A DNA stretch of 64,000 bases from Calliphora vicina (GCF_958450345.1 NC_088780.1:131950226-132014225); one strand, 5' to 3'. Positions 20,015 to 32,259 are shown, counted from the stretch's first letter. Program-made: numbers and translations. Notes: a model not told the origin generated them from the sequence alone.

Positions 20015-20960
20015 AGTTTTTCATATTTTTTCTCCCTCTCTGTCTCTCTGCCGCTGTTGAGGAATGGAAATTGTTTTAAAAGAATTTATTAGAAAAAAAG
20101 TTCAACAGAAATTTTGTGTAAAATCGCATCCAAAGATTTGCAGAAAAAACTGAATAAAATTTTGTGTAAAATTAAGCAACTTCAAAGAGGTAGGAATGCG
20201 TGTGAGAGCAAAAGTGTGGGTGGATGCAATATCTAAACTAAGAAATGCAAGGACTAACAGGCGTCATACTTTATAGAGAGTTTGGTATCCTTTTTCAAAT
20301 GCGTATGCAGTGGTGCATGTGTGTGAGCATGTTGAAAAAAAACCAACATTGAAATTTAATAATGGGTCTGAGTCTTTCATTTAAAGACTTTTCTTAACTT
20401 TAGCAACATTTTTGGCATGTTTGTGCATGTGTAATGAATTTAATTTTTATTTAGTTTCCTATTTTTTTTTTGTTCACTTGAACTTCCGTCAAAGTTTCTT
20501 TCTTTTTTTAAGCGTGGAAATTATTCAAACTTTGTTAAAAAATGCTGATAACTTGGTTTCGAAGTATGTTTAGTGTGAAACGGTTAAACTTAAACTGTTT
20601 CCAAACATAATGCGACTTTTAATTTCCATTTATGTTTGGAAATAGCAAAATCTGATAACGTTTAGAGATTATTTCATAAACAAAATTTTATTTTTTCGAA
20701 TTTTCAAAGAATTTTGTTCGAAAATTTCATTCGTTACTGTGAAGAATTGATTATTTTAAATTTACTAAATTTTATGAAGTTTTAAATTTGAGACATTTTT
20801 TGTTATCAACGATGTCAGATAATTTTTATATTTTGTATTTGAAATTTGGTAATATTTGGTAATTGAAATAAAAATAAAAAAACTGTTTTAAATTTGATTT
20901 TTTTTGCAATCCAAAACCTCGAAACTTCAAATAAAATGTGGAACCTCTAAACCAAAAAAC
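20015..20960. other. No recognisable feature
   Basis: AT-rich sequence with TGTGTGAG/TGCATGTG-type short tracts. No supported genes. Confidence 0.45.
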
Positions 20961-20980
20961 CTAAGTCTTGCAACAATGTA

Positions 20981-22110
20981 CAGTGGTCGACATAAGTCTA
21001 CGCACGACCACAATTTTTGCCACTTAATGAGAGAAAACCCGGTAAATAAAAAAATAATTATGTAGTTTGGTTTAAAATCTATTTTTATTGCTATGCACCA
21101 AAAAAGTGTTGTTGCAATGTAAACTTGCAAAATTATTCATAAAAAACAATAAAAAACATTGACAAAAGTCTACATACGACCACAGCATGTCCTGGTTTTT
21201 TTGAATACTAACAGATAAGCCATGCAATTTATTAAGTCTACAGTTCAAAAAATATTCAGTTACTTTGAAAACACTGGTACAGTTAAAAACAAGCTGCGAA
21301 GTGGTCGCCCAAAGAAACTACATCGTAGAGATGTAATCTTCATTTTAAAAGAAGTCAACAAAAACCCAAAAGTAAATACCACAGAATTGGCCGAAGAACT
21401 CGCAACAAGATCAGAAGTTATTGTTCATCCACGAACAATTCAAAGAACCTTAAATAATAATGGCAATTAAAGCAGAAATCCTCGTAAATTAGCGAACGGA
21501 TCGTAAACTTCGTTTAGAGTTCGCCAAAAAGCACTTTAAAAAGGACATGGAATTCTGGAAGCGAGTTTTGTTCACTGATGAGTGAAGTATAACATATTTG
21601 GAAGTGATGGGAGAGATAAAGTATGGCGCAAAACAAATACAGCAATGGATTCGAAAAACTTACTTACTACAGTTAAGCAGTGTAATGGTTTGGGGTACTG
21701 TCGCTGCTTCTGGAGTGGGAAGTTTGTTATTATTGAGGGTAATATGGATCGTAGTATAAAGTTGGATTTTTCAGCAAGATAACGATACGAAACATACGTC
21801 TCAAATTGTCAAAGATTGGCTACTCTACCATGCCCCACGACAATTGTACATACCATCTCAAAGCCCGGACTTAAATGTTATTGAGTACATGTAGGAAATT
21901 CTACAACGGAAGATCCGAAAGCATATTATTACTTGTGAACCAATGTTAAAGGAGAAGCTTCCAGAAGAATGTCAAAATATAAAGTCCGCAGAACTGGAAA
22001 ATTTAGTTACTTCGATGCCCAGACGCTTGTAGATGCCCGTGGTGGCCCAACGAAATATTGAATTTAATGAAAATTTGTATTCGCTGAAAAATGTTTATTT
22101 ATATTTTTTT
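20981..22110 (+). mobile_element. Second Tc1-like transposon, right end missing
   Basis: Left end: TA then CAGTGGTCGACATAAGTCTA. A second related signal, AAAAGTCTACATACGACCAC, lies at 21163, just before the transposase remnant, so this element too had an IR/DR left end. After the transposase stop no inverse terminus is visible before the hairpin at 22169, so the right end is lost. Confidence 0.75.
21222..22031 (+). pseudogene. Tc1-like DD34E transposase, frameshifted
   Basis: The N-terminal part (21222-21470) reads FENTGTVKNKLRSGRPKKL with a helix-turn-helix ending HPRTIQRTLNNNGN. Later pieces in other frames give RLEFAKKHFKKDMEFWKRVL, FTDE (first Asp), VMVWGTVAASGVG, FQQDNDTKHTSQIV (second Asp) and SPDLNVIEYM (Glu, 34 residues on). 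The C-terminus is ENLVTSMPRRL and a stop. At least two frameshifts and several stops separate the pieces. It is distinct from the transposase at 15458: the terminal repeats and HTH sequence differ. Confidence 0.85.
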
Positions 22111-22168
22111 AATTTTTTGTGAATAATAGTTTAAATTAATTATAAATTTAATGATATTACACTTTTTA

Positions 22169-22241
22169 CAATCTCTGGTTATTTTTTATGGTGACGATAT
22201 ACTGACAGTATATCGTTACGAAAAACGATAACCAGAGATTG
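22169..22241. mobile_element. Short hairpin MITE, family L copy 1
   Basis: CAATCTCTGGTTATTTTTTA and its inverse TAACCAGAGATTG surround GACGATATACTG/CAGTATATCGT, forming a stem of about 34 bp with little loop. A copy with clearer ends is at 54858-54983. Confidence 0.75.
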
Positions 22242-22254
22242 AGAAAATGAGGAT

Positions 22255-23455
22255 AAAATCATTGGCATTTACAGAGGTACGCTTTAAAATCAGTTACTCG
22301 AAAATAAATCGGAAAAAAAAATTCCAGAAAAATTTAAATAATCTTTGTATCAAACCACAAATTTATCTTAAGAAAATTGTGTAAAATTTATTTTTGCTGA
22401 TGCAATTCAGCTGATTTTGAACTTACGCAAGTTTGTATTACAAACTCTCAAACGTATATCCTGTATTTGAAAGCTATAAACACGCATACATATGCATATA
22501 TCCTGCTATCTATGTATTTGTTTGTATTGAGATTATAAAAAAGTTTGTTTGTTACAACAGAGCAAAAGAAAATCCTTGTTCATAGCACAATGAAAGAACA
22601 CATTTTGTAGTTTCTTTATTTGTTGGTCAAATTGTTTAAAAGTGTCACAATAAATTGCCAAAACATGTTATCTTGGTAATAGATTTATAGTTTTAAATTT
22701 TCATCTTTTTTATACAAAACCGTAAAAATATAACAAAATTAAACATAATATTTGACACATGCAAGTAATAAAACATTATTTTCAAAAAAAATTTTGTGGT
22801 GACTCTCGAACCACAAGCTAAACCACATACATACATATTTATAGATTTAAGACTATAGATTTTATTACAATTCGATTATAGACAGTCACCACTATCAGCA
22901 TCATTGTATATATGTGTTTAAGGACCTTTTCTCCTATACATATGATCTTTTAATAAAACGACTGTGTGAATGTCATAACATTTAAAACGTTTACAACCGT
23001 TTTTCCATTCAATTTATATTGTTGTATCGTAAAAAAGGAAGACTTTATATTTTTATATATTTTTACTGCCACTACTTACTACTATCTAGTGATAGATAGA
23101 TACTGTGGTACATTGATGTTGATCTTCTTTTTCATGCCTTAAAGCGTTTTAAAAGCACTTTTACGATGTCATGAGTTAAATGATGTTTGTACGAATATAA
23201 AAAACGCGTATATTTTAAGTTTTCCCTTTATTTTTATTTAGTGCTGATTGTTGTGTTTTAATAGTTGCGAATTTTATTACCAAATTTGTCTCTAAATCCT
23301 TTCAAAGTAATTCTAAATCAAATGTGATTAGTTGGGAGAAATAAATCTTGGATTTTCAGATAATAAAAGTAAAGAGATATTATGTCATTATTAATTTATT
23401 TAAATGCTCTCTAACATTGTTATACTACTGGGAAATTACGAAAGATTTAAATTTA
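22255..23455. other. No recognisable feature
   Basis: AT-rich sequence. Frames are short and unsupported, and I see no repeats shared with the rest of the window. Confidence 0.45.
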
Positions 23456-23461
23456 ATAAAT

Positions 23462-23690
23462 CCCCTCTGTTCTGTAAACCGAATCCGAGAAACGTTTTCA
23501 TTTTTATAACGAATTCACAAATAATTTGTTGTTCAGTAAATCGATATCACATGATTTACATGTTTTTCTGTCGAGTAAATAACCCTGTTTCAATATGTAC
23601 AAAATTGTGCGATTTGCAGAAAATCAATTTGTTAATTTTTCATTTTTGAAAATCACTCGTTTTGAAACCACTCGATTTACAGAATAGGGG
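23462..23690. mobile_element. MITE, CCCCT ends (family N)
   Basis: CCCCTCTGTTCTGTAAACCG at the left and CGATTTACAGAATAGGGG at the right form imperfect inverted ends of about 20 bp. The interior has further GTAAATCGA/TCGATTTAC pairs. No coding sequence. Confidence 0.5.
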
Positions 23691-23839
23691 CGAAATTTCC
23701 GAATTAAGTGCTACAAAAAAATATTATATGTATTTTTGAATTAGGGGATGAACCCTACTCATGCAATGCATTTTGTTGGAAGTAGAAAAATAGGTTATGG
23801 AAGGGAGGTTAGAGGGTGTAGAGCTAATGGATATTTGAT

Positions 23840-24560
23840 TTAAATTTTCCTGTATCCAAAAACATGCTTATTCCACATACGGACAATACTGCTAAATAAC
23901 GAATTTTCCCTGTAATGTGTTGTGCGATCCACTGTCCAGTCGACGACGAATTGATAAGCCTTTGCCGAAAAAAACAGCTGAGCACATTCCATTTTAGTAT
24001 CGGTAGAACAGTGAAACACAACCCACATTGTGACGATGTTCCAGTGATTCAATAAAGCTGGATACCCTACTGTCACCGATAAGCACCTTCGACCTCTCTT
24101 GTACGCGGTCGAGTAACTCCAAAATAGACAACCAAGTCTCTTGAATGCATCCTTCGATGAATGAAATATGTGTTTTGACCAGCGGACATCGCACTGAATA
24201 CTCATGCCTAGAACATCAATATTTACACCACCCATAAAAACAGATGAAGCAACATGATCTGTCATGTGTTTGTGTGTTAACTTATAACATTGAGCCTTGC
24301 GTTCATTATCATCTACTCTATTGTCACAAGATCTTGGTTAAGATCTTGTTTTGTCCCAATCTTTGATAGGCTTGGTTATAATTGAATGAATATGAATAGC
24401 AAATGTTGCTGTCATCTGGAAAAAAATAGTTAGGGTTGGAAGTTTGATGTAGAATTTCGTTTAGAAAGATAAGAAATAGAGTAGGAGAAATGATGTAGCC
24501 TTGCAGTTCCCCTAAATTGATCTTGAACTTGTTTGATGAGATTTCGTCTACCACAACTCC
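23840..24560 (-). pseudogene. Jockey-like LINE reverse transcriptase fragment
   Basis: The minus strand reads, in order: SSNKFKINLGELQGYIISPT with LFLIFLNE (RT region, normally 'GVPQGSVISPTLFLIFIND'), then YFFPDDSNICYS (the F/Y-A-D-D active site, here with Pro for Ala). After a gap come SVFMGGVNIDVLGMSIQCDV and RWSKHIF, and finally LELLDRVQERSKVLIGDSRV with VGCVSLFYRY. This order is typical of non-LTR elements of the Jockey group in flies. It is dead: frames shift at least twice, the A-to-P change hits the catalytic motif, and the 5' part of the RT and all of ORF1 and the endonuclease are absent. Confidence 0.85.
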
Positions 24561-24699
24561 ATATACATAAATCGAGAGACCAAAAGAAATCAGTTTTGAT
24601 ATAAGCGCTTCAAAAAAAAAGTCCCACAGAAAAGAGGATTTCTTAAAAAAACAGTGGCAGACCGCTTAAAATCTTTGTATTTATCTTATAAATGTAAAA

Positions 24700-24930
24700 A
24701 AAATTTAAATTACTTTTTTAATTTTCTTGAAAAAATTTATTATGAAAAAAATTCGGGTTAAAAAATATTTTGCCGATTTTGAACCATTGTAGGTCTGACT
24801 TATTGTGGCCTTATATACGCCATTACAAAGGTCTTTAAGTAATCCAGACATAGATAAAAAATAGCTAAAAAATCGAGATTGTCCTGGTTATATCTCAGTC
24901 ATTTGTGGGCCGATTTTCTTGACGAATCGT
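24700..24930 (-). mobile_element. DINE-A internal fragment
   Basis: Contains the inverse of the family A blocks: GGGTTAAAAAATATTTT, CATTGTAGGTCTGACTTA, CAAAGGTCTTTAAGTAATCC and TGTGGGCCGATTTTCTTGA. Both termini are missing. Confidence 0.7.
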
Positions 24931-24959
24931 TTGTTTAAAAATTAGTAAATTTTATAAAA

Positions 24960-25560
24960 ACGGGATGTATGTAAGTTTGGGCTAAAATGTTTTCAAATCT
25001 ATTATTTGAAACATAACACTAGGATACAATTTTATCAAAATTAGGAAAAACCTCGCACACAATTAATAAAGTGGCAAATTTAGTTCGTTTTAGGAAAGTG
25101 GCATAAAAATAAAGACAATAGAAAAAGGATCAAATTGCCACTTTAGTCGAAGGCAACCATGGATGGTATGACACTTTCAAAAATACATTAATACAAATAG
25201 ATCAGAAACTCTCCTGTCAAAGACCTAACTCAGTTGTCAAAAACATAAATGGTGAAAATGTATTTGTAAAAAAAACTATGTGTAAACAAAAACTACATTT
25301 GTATGTGGTATGATTTTGACTATTATTTATTCTAGTTTCCGCTCTATGTGTATTTCTCTATGCGTTCAACTATATAGGAAGAATTACTTAATATTTGATA
25401 GGGTTTCCAGTCATTGGATGCTTTTGGACGGATCCTGGGTTCATCTAGATGTCCTATATTTCTTAGACTTTATTGCAAGGTTGGCTACAGATTCATCCTG
25501 AATTAAATTATTAATAAAATTTTCAAATATTAAAAATAAGTTGACTTAATTATATTTGAA
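24960..25560. other. No recognisable feature
   Basis: Contains a 63-residue plus-strand frame at 25310-25501 with no family I recognise; composition is ordinary for the window. Confidence 0.4.
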
Positions 25561-25568
25561 TTTTAAAA

Positions 25569-25725
25569 CTAGCTGACCGCCCCGGCATCGCTCGATAGTT
25601 ATTTTAGTTCTTCAAGTTTCTGCAAAAAATTTCTCTTATTAATTATTCAAAACTTAAAATTTCTGAATTTTTTTTCTTTAAAAATCAAAATTTCGTATCG
25701 AATAAAAAAAAATCAGCCAAATAAT
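25569..25725 (-). mobile_element. Helitron 3' end fragment
   Basis: On the minus strand it ends in CTAG|T after the GC-rich hairpin region CGAGCGATGCCGGGGCGGTC. Upstream it carries GAAACTTGAAGAACTA and GATTTTTTTTTATTCGATAC, as in the pair at 50248-50890. The 5' part is missing. Confidence 0.75.
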
Positions 25726-25972
25726 TTAAATTATTTAAAAAAATATTGGTAACGGTATTTACTATTATTTCGGTAACTGGTAATTGCACTAATTTCGTTA
25801 ACGGTATTTCAGCTGAATGGTTATTTTAGGGGTAACGGTAGCTAACCTTATTTTATTTTATAGCCATATTGGTTTTATAACTGCCTTGTTTATAACTTCA
25901 AGTTTAGGGCTGACCGTAATGCAGTAAGGAAGTGTACATTTAGGTAGACTTCAGTCGAAACAAACAGAACTG

Positions 25973-26193
25973 GGGGTCGATTCTGGTTCTGTGAAACGGT
26001 GTAATGAAAAGTTATTTCATATTTTCATAGAGTTTCTGATTCTCATATGAAAAGAACAAGTGGAATAAAACAAATTGAAAGAACTGGAATCGCAATTTGT
26101 GTAATTGTGAAATGATAATATGAAAAGTTCTTATGAAAACGAAAATGAATTTTTTTTTTATTTCACCGTTTCACAGAACCAGTATCGACCTCC
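25973..26193. mobile_element. MITE with GGTCGAT...GGTTCTGTGAAACGGTG ends (family O)
   Basis: GGGTCGATTCTGGTTCTGTG at the left pairs with CACAGAACCAGTATCGACC at the right; inverted ends run for about 30 bp. The interior includes TTCATATTTTCATA and its near inverse TGATAATATGAAAAG. No coding. Confidence 0.65.
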
Positions 26194-26199
26194 TGGCCG

Positions 26200-26790
26200 C
26201 ATTAGTATAATATTATTGTTTGAATTTCGCATCCGAGAACGAACAGCTATGTCAACATAATGTTCCATGATGTGGGGGCAACCTTTTATGGAATAGGGTA
26301 TTGTACATTTTTCATAATATCTCATAGATTATATTATGTTTGGTTAGTAGCGACTCAGTTTTGAAATAATCTGAAACTGATGGAGTTAAATTTTTCTCAC
26401 TTAAATCTCAAAATAGACCCGTGTTGTACACAATCTAACAGCATTGGTCAAAATATCTAAAAAGTGGATTTCACTTCATATTTAGTTTTTTTAATATTTC
26501 AGGGTAATAAATACTGCTACTTAAGTATAATTACTACTACATATAATTTCAATTCCAAACACTTCCTGGAAATCGAACGAGTAGTTCTTAATGCAATTAA
26601 TGCATTGCAAAAGCGTGTAGACGTACAATGTAGCAAACATTTTTTTTTGTTACTCAAAGGTCAGTATTTATAGTGCTCATACACCTATGGACAGAAAAAT
26701 AGGTGTGTGTATTACATATTTTTTAAAGTATGTAATAGAAATTTTAAGAATTTACTTTCATAAGGAACATTTAAAATTTTTGTAAATTTA
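26200..26790. other. No recognisable feature
   Basis: AT-rich sequence. A 69-residue frame at 26464-26673 has no recognisable motif. Confidence 0.4.
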
Positions 26791-26794
26791 AAGA

Positions 26795-26890
26795 CTGAGT
26801 AAATGAGCAAATTTCTTAAAATTTCAATAATTTATTTTTGTTAGTGATTTTTGGAAGTAGGCCTTGTATGGGAGTTTTGATCAATTGTTT
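26795..26890 (-). mobile_element. DINE-B fragment
   Basis: GAGTAAATGAGCAAATTTC, then TTAGTGATTTTTGGAAGTAG and TATGGGAGTTTTGATCAATT, match the start of the minus-strand DINE-B copies at 41710 and 59506. Confidence 0.65.
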
Positions 26891-27049
26891 TCTATATTGA
26901 ACTTATTTGTATTGAATTTTTTCTGGATACCAAAATGTTTAAGAGTTTGCTCGATAAAGTAATTTTCGGAATCTATCTGCTCAAAATTTTTAGGTGTGCT
27001 TTATTCGTATTTAAAACATATTAATGGTAAAATTTGTGTGGATATTGTA

Positions 27050-27395
27050 TCTGGGGGATTTCATGTCAAATGAACCAATTTTTGAAATCGATGTCTTCCG
27101 ATCGGGATGTAATTTGCTTCAAGGTTAGTTCTATTGGATATTAATATAGAAACAATTGTTCAACAAGATCGATCAAGAACTTTCTGATTTTTTCTTAGCA
27201 AAAATTGTCCCAAATATTATATATATCTATTTCTTGAATCTTTCGAAATTTATTTATTTTTTTTTTGCAAAATCAAAAACTTTTTTGAATTTTTTTCTCA
27301 AAGAAAGCTTAAAGGTTTTCCTTTAATAGTTTTTTGGCCGCTTAGAGGAATGCGAGTGGGATATCTATCTTAATAAATGTTTTGTAACTCCAAAA
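27050..27395 (+). mobile_element. Family E copy 2 (short)
   Basis: CTGGGGGATTTCATGTCAAA opens it, followed by GATGTCTTCCGATCGGGATG, CAACAAGATCGATCAAGAAC and one AGAAAGCTTA...GAATGCGAGTGGGATATC unit. The right inverted end is not present. Confidence 0.7.
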
Positions 27396-27399
27396 ATGT

Positions 27400-27916
27400 A
27401 TTACAATTAATACCAAAACATATTATTGAGAGACGTGGAGCAAATAAAAAAACTTATCTAGGAACTGATAACCATATAGTAACATTAGCTAAACGAGACC
27501 CTTTCAAGTCCTCTAAGTGAAATAGAGAATGTTGTATCATCCCGAACGAACCGACGAAGATTGTTAGATGCAAAACTATCTTTTAGAATAACAAGAAAAG
27601 TTATTTTGCTAATTTTGCAGAGCAAACATCTAATGGAGTTACGGAACTGAAAGAAAGAAATATACATCGACCCAAAGGAATGGAGTTCAATATAAGATTT
27701 AAGGGTTGTTTTTCCAAAGTACTCATCGAAATTGGTGAGTGATTCGGGAAACAACTTGAATGTTTTTAAATGGCCAAAAATTTGAGAGAAATTAAAGCGA
27801 CAAATCTCCCTGCAGCAATAAAAAAAGAATTATGGGAAAATATTCAAAAAGCTTGGTATAATAACGCGGTAGAAACTTGGCGCAAGTTAATTTCGTCCAT
27901 GCCCAAAAGAATTTAA
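27400..27916 (+). pseudogene. Tc1-like transposase remnant with internal deletion
   Basis: The N-terminal part reads LAKRDPFKSS and, after frame changes, RRLLDAKLSFRITRKVI (helix-turn-helix region). YIDPKEWSS resembles the 'W..V.FSDE' approach to the first Asp. The C-terminal part reads REIKATNLPAAIKKELWENI and continues QKAWYNNAVETWRKLISSMP KRI with a stop, the usual Tc1 tail. The DDE core between them is missing. The tail differs from those of the other Tc1-like copies, so it is a third family in the window. Confidence 0.7.
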
Positions 27917-28044
27917 GCTGTTCTCTGTTTATTCAAAACACTAACAAATTGTGGTTTTAATTTAAAGTTTTTTTCATATACGCCTATTTTATTAACCACA
28001 TAAAAATCCATGAATTTCTTGAATTGAGCTTATTTGAATTTTAT

Positions 28045-28674
28045 TTTTATATCCTACAATACCATAGTAGGGAGGGTATATTGGGTTAGTGTTGATGTTT
28101 GTAACTTGCAAAAAGATTGTTCCAACATCCAACTTAAATTATATCAATCTGCTCAGGATCACTTTCCAAATCGATTAAGCGGATGTAAACTATGAAATCA
28201 AGCTATGAATTTGACACAAACTTTTTTATTACCCCAAGGAAGGAAATCTGTTGAATTTGGTTAGAATCGGTCCATTATTTCTCCTAGCGCCCTTACAACT
28301 GCCTTATCTGAAAGCTCTCATAAATATCTTAGTTATATAGATATCCAAACCAAATTCAGCTCAAATAAGTTTTATTTAAGCCGAACTCGCACTATAAAAT
28401 TTTGTGACGATCAGTCTATAATTAGTCATAGGTCCTATATAAGGTCCACTTTCGAATATCACTTTAACTAGCATAAATCTCTTAAAAATGTTTGTATCTA
28501 AATAAAAATACCAAAAACAAAAAAGTTTCATATATACAGAAAACATGCCACCTAATTATATGGCGATCGGTCCATAATTAGTTATAGCTCCCATATAAAT
28601 TTGAAAAGAAAATTTTTTATAATCGGTGTAGGGTATCATTTGGTCGGGCTTGACCGACTAAACGTTCTTACTTG
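28045..28674 (+). mobile_element. DINE-B element, near full length, diverged
   Basis: The 5' hairpin TATCCTACAATACCATAGTA with its complement opens it. The internal blocks AGAATCGGTCCATTATTTCT and GCGATCGGTCCATAATTAG follow. It ends GTGTAGGGTATCATTTGG, the hairpin TCGGGCTTGACCGA and TTCTTACTTG before TTT. About 630 bp. More diverged from the other copies than they are from one another, so probably older. Confidence 0.8.
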
Positions 28675-28689
28675 TTTATATTATTTAAA

Positions 28690-29425
28690 TTCGGAATTAA
28701 TTTTTAAATAAATTATTATTTTATAAATAAACTTGAAATGTATTTCCAATGAAAGAAAATTACATCTAATTTTCTGTCCACACGTGTATACTTACATTAG
28801 AATACTTTGTTAGGTAAACTAATTAATAATAATAATAAAAAACTACTACAAATAGTACCTAATAAAACTATATACATACGTACATATGTACTTATTTAGC
28901 AAATAAATATATATATATATACAAATAAATAAATAAATAGATAATGTAAAACTTAAATGTCATTAATACTGATAAGTTTTATATTGATGATGATAAGAGT
29001 AGAATGCACAAAGTTACGTACACACCTCCTCTACTTTTTCACTAGCTGTTGACTCGTGGCTCTCTATACGTAGAATTGTGTCACAAATGGTTGTAATTTG
29101 AAATTCTGAGCATTTGTATTTATTTGTAAGGCTTTATATTGTGGTCAGTATGTTCAATTATATATTTGGAATGTTACAAAAACGCAATTACTTGTAATTG
29201 TTTTTTAATATTGGAATTTAGCCAGATTTCTTTGGGCTACTGACAAGTCTATAACCATTTTTAAAATTGATAACAATTGTATTTCCAGTGCCAAGCAATT
29301 GAGCTATTATTGTAGTACAATTTAAAGTGGTTAATTTCTTTAGAACTCATATTAAACCTAATGAACCGAAGTTTTTTTTTCCTAGAAATCCATTTCTAGT
29401 TATTGCATCCTTGAACGATTAAAAG
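28690..29425. other. No recognisable feature
   Basis: AT-rich sequence with short ATAT and AATA runs (28900-28940). No genes seen. Confidence 0.45.
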
Positions 29426-29428
29426 CAT

Positions 29429-30157
29429 ATGAGCAATTCCACGAGAATGACTACAACAACCGAAAACCCAAAAACCCTTCAAACCTTTTTTCAAGATGAT
29501 TTGAATAGGAGAAAACACTAAAATATTACTATGTGTAAGTATTTAGAGCTTATTACATTTTATTGGCATAATAATAGTTAAAACTGACTATATTTATTTT
29601 TTTAATTTAATTAGGCTAAAATTGCGGTTAAAAAAGTTCCGAATAAGCATGTAGTATGAAATGAATTTGACTCTGATTGTTTATTTGCTATTATAAAATT
29701 GTTTATTCAAACCGAATGTATATTTTCCATTAATTTTTTTAGTTTTTGTATACATATATTAACAGAATATATATGGTTTTATTATGAGAGAAAAATTTGT
29801 CACTTACGGTATGTCACGTACGATATTAAATTTTATTTATTATAAAATCAGCTAATAATTGTTTTTATTTAAATATAACGGATTGTAAAGGAAAAATATT
29901 TCAAAATTCGAAAATTTTCGCATATTTATACATGTACTTCAAAATTACTTCCGTTTTATGTCACGTACTATATACCCTTATCTCGCTCAATATTTTGTAC
30001 AACAATGTTTCGAAAGAACTTTTTATTATTTTAAAATATAGTACCCTCTGAATGGAACATAAAGACCAAATTATTTTTCAGATACTCTTATTTTTGCAAA
30101 ATCTATTCCACTCTATAGACGTACAAATGTCACGTACGTTGATATGGAATTGCTCAT
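29429..30157. mobile_element. Family C MITE, copy 2
   Basis: Ends ATGAGCAATTCCACGAGAAT and inverse GGAATTGCTCAT. Same internal order as copy 1, with the CACGTACG-type motif near 29813, 29962 (as CACGTACTA) and 30130. Length 729 bp, close to copy 1. Confidence 0.8.
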
Positions 30158-30224
30158 ATATAAAATTCAGATTGAGACCAAAATTTAGGGATGTATTTGA
30201 AAAAATTTCTTTACGTTTTTGTGT

Positions 30225-30600
30225 ATATTTTTATAAACTACACTATACAACAAAATCAAATTTTTTTCCAAAATTACAAGGTCAGACCAATATATTTTAA
30301 TAGAGGAGACAAAAAAAAAAGACACGTGTATCGGCGTTTTGAAAGTTTACATATGAATTTCATTTGGTGGCGGTTAAAGTTTCCCAACTCTGGCACATTC
30401 TTATTGTTAATCGGCATAAGAAACCATATGATCCTTACATTTTAGGTATAAAATGTGTTCAGCAAATTTGTGTAAAATGTTACGGAGAACATTTTTGTAG
30501 AATATGTTAACCCTCTAAATCCTCAAGGCATGGGTATTTTTGTCCTTCTTTTAAAAAAGAGCAAAACACACCATTAAAACAGGGTTTTAAGGGGTTAAAA
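30225..30600 (+). repeat. Dispersed repeat R, copy 1
   Basis: Shares long stretches with 53630-53975, for example AAGTTTCCCAACTCTGGCAC, ATGATCCTTACATTTTAGGT and TGTTACGGAGAACATTTTT. The left side begins CACTATACAACAAAATCAAA, similar to ACACTGTACAACA in copy 2. No protein signature; type unknown. Confidence 0.65.
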
Positions 30601-30712
30601 TTTTCCTCAAAAACGGTTAGTCCGATATTACTGAAATAAACTTAAAAATGTTCAAATTTACATAACCTTTAATTCGGTTATATATTGCATTTAAATTTAA
30701 TTTTTCTGTATT
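30596..30712 (+). mobile_element. Family D fragment
   Basis: CAAAAACGGTTAGTCCGATA and TAATTCGGTTATATATTGC match the inner arm of family D copies at 37560 and 33900. Confidence 0.65.
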
Positions 30713-30722
30713 TGTTGTTTTG

Positions 30723-30908
30723 TCATTGGAATGTGATTTTTTTAACGGTATTTTGTGCTTGTAGCAACAAAAAGAAGGGAGCAGGTAGGCCTTCCATGAG
30801 GTCTGCCTGAGAAGGCAAGCGAGCATGAGTACTGGATCTAAAAAAATGTCTAGAAGGCCGCTGGGTACTTTTTTCTTCTACTACGTTCAAGTGGACAGTA
30901 TTAGCCAT
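30723..30908 (-). other. Unassigned coding-like frame
   Basis: A 61-residue frame starts MANTVHLNVVEEKSTQRPSR and has a less AT-skewed make-up than its surroundings. It continues in another frame with KHKIPLKKSHSNDKTTNTE. The Arg/Lys- and Ser-rich tail loosely recalls the region before the zinc-binding C-terminus of piggyBac-type transposases, but no Cys/His set is visible. I cannot assign it; a decayed transposase tail is the most likely reading. Confidence 0.25.
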
Positions 30909-30959
30909 TATTTAAAAAAAAAACATTTGTACAACACATACTTTTGAGTTGTTAACTAC

Positions 30960-31800
30960 ACATGGCCTATAATTGAGGAAAATCTTTAGAAAATGGAAGA
31001 CATATTTTTTGAGATATCATTTGTTCAAAGTAAATATTTTGGTACAATATCTTGCATTCAAAACAAATGGATTTTTAGCCAAATATATTGACACTTGGGT
31101 ACATAACTATTACTATGAAACTATTATTGTAAAAATTTGATCCAAGTTCTAAAAATTTTGGAACAATTAAGGCATCAACTTGTCGAACATCTGTCTTTCC
31201 TCCCCTTCATGTTTAAAACATAATTCTATTTGAAGTTAAATTTTAACAACAGAGTTAAAAGAGTTCTTGAATTTTTTTTTCAATGCGAATTTCAGAATTT
31301 AATTCCTTTTTATTAATAGGGTAAATCAAATTCAATATAGTCCAAAAAAATATACTTAAGTGACACTTAATTGTGTACATCAATTAAAATGCTAAAAACT
31401 ATAATTTAGCTATTTGACAAATACAAAAAAAAAACTATATAACTGATAAGACGATTATTTAATGTAACAAGCAAAAACAAAAAATATGTACAACCTTAAT
31501 TGGAGCATGGAAAATTTTTTCATTTAGGGCCAGTTTATAAGTTTTAGTTGAACTACTTTTCTATTTAAAAATATTACAATTACAATTGAATAAAATGGTC
31601 TAAACTATTTATAACAATTTTAAAACTGTAATGTATACGTACACCAATTGTTGTGCATTTTGTATTGTATAAAGAGATTTTTCCGGTTTGTATGATTTGG
31701 TTAGTTTTGAATTGTTTATTACTAGAAAATATCTGTTCATGCACTCCAATGTTATCGGAATCAAAATAAGTATAGTAGGCCGACCATTCAACCTATTTTT
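30960..31800. other. No recognisable feature
   Basis: AT-rich sequence with only short unsupported frames. Confidence 0.45.
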
Positions 31801-31806
31801 GGATAC

Positions 31807-32259
31807 ATATGGGCAATTCCACGAGAATGACTACCATGACTGAAAATCCAAAAACCCTTGAAACTTTTTTTCAAGATGATTTGAATAGGAGAAAACACTA
31901 AAATATTACTATTTGTAAGTATTTAGAGCTTATTACAACATTTTATTGGCAAAATAATAGTTTAAACTGACTATATTTAATTTTTAAATTTAATTGGCAT
32001 ATTTAAGGCTAAAATTGCGGTTAAAACTAAGCTCCCAATTATCATATAGTGTGATGTACCTCAAAATGACTTCCGTTTTATGTCTCGTATGATATACCCT
32101 TATTTCGCTCGATATTTTGGACAACAATGTTTCGAAAGAACTTTTTATCTGAATTGAACATAAGACCAAATTATTTTTCAGATACTCTAATTTTTGCAAA
32201 CTCTATTCCACTTTATAGGCGTATAAATGTCACGTACGATGATATGGAATTGCCCATAT
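31807..32259. mobile_element. Family C MITE, copy 3 (internally deleted)
   Basis: Ends ATGGGCAATTCCACGAGAAT and GGAATTGCCCAT. It is about 450 bp because the middle (present in copies 1 and 2, around TTTGTATACATATATT) is deleted. Retains CACGTACGATGATATGG at the right end. Confidence 0.8.

Noticed and set aside
30052..30445. Two overlapping plus-strand frames of about 82-84 residues
   Set aside because: They span the end of MITE C and repeat R, in different frames, with no family motif.
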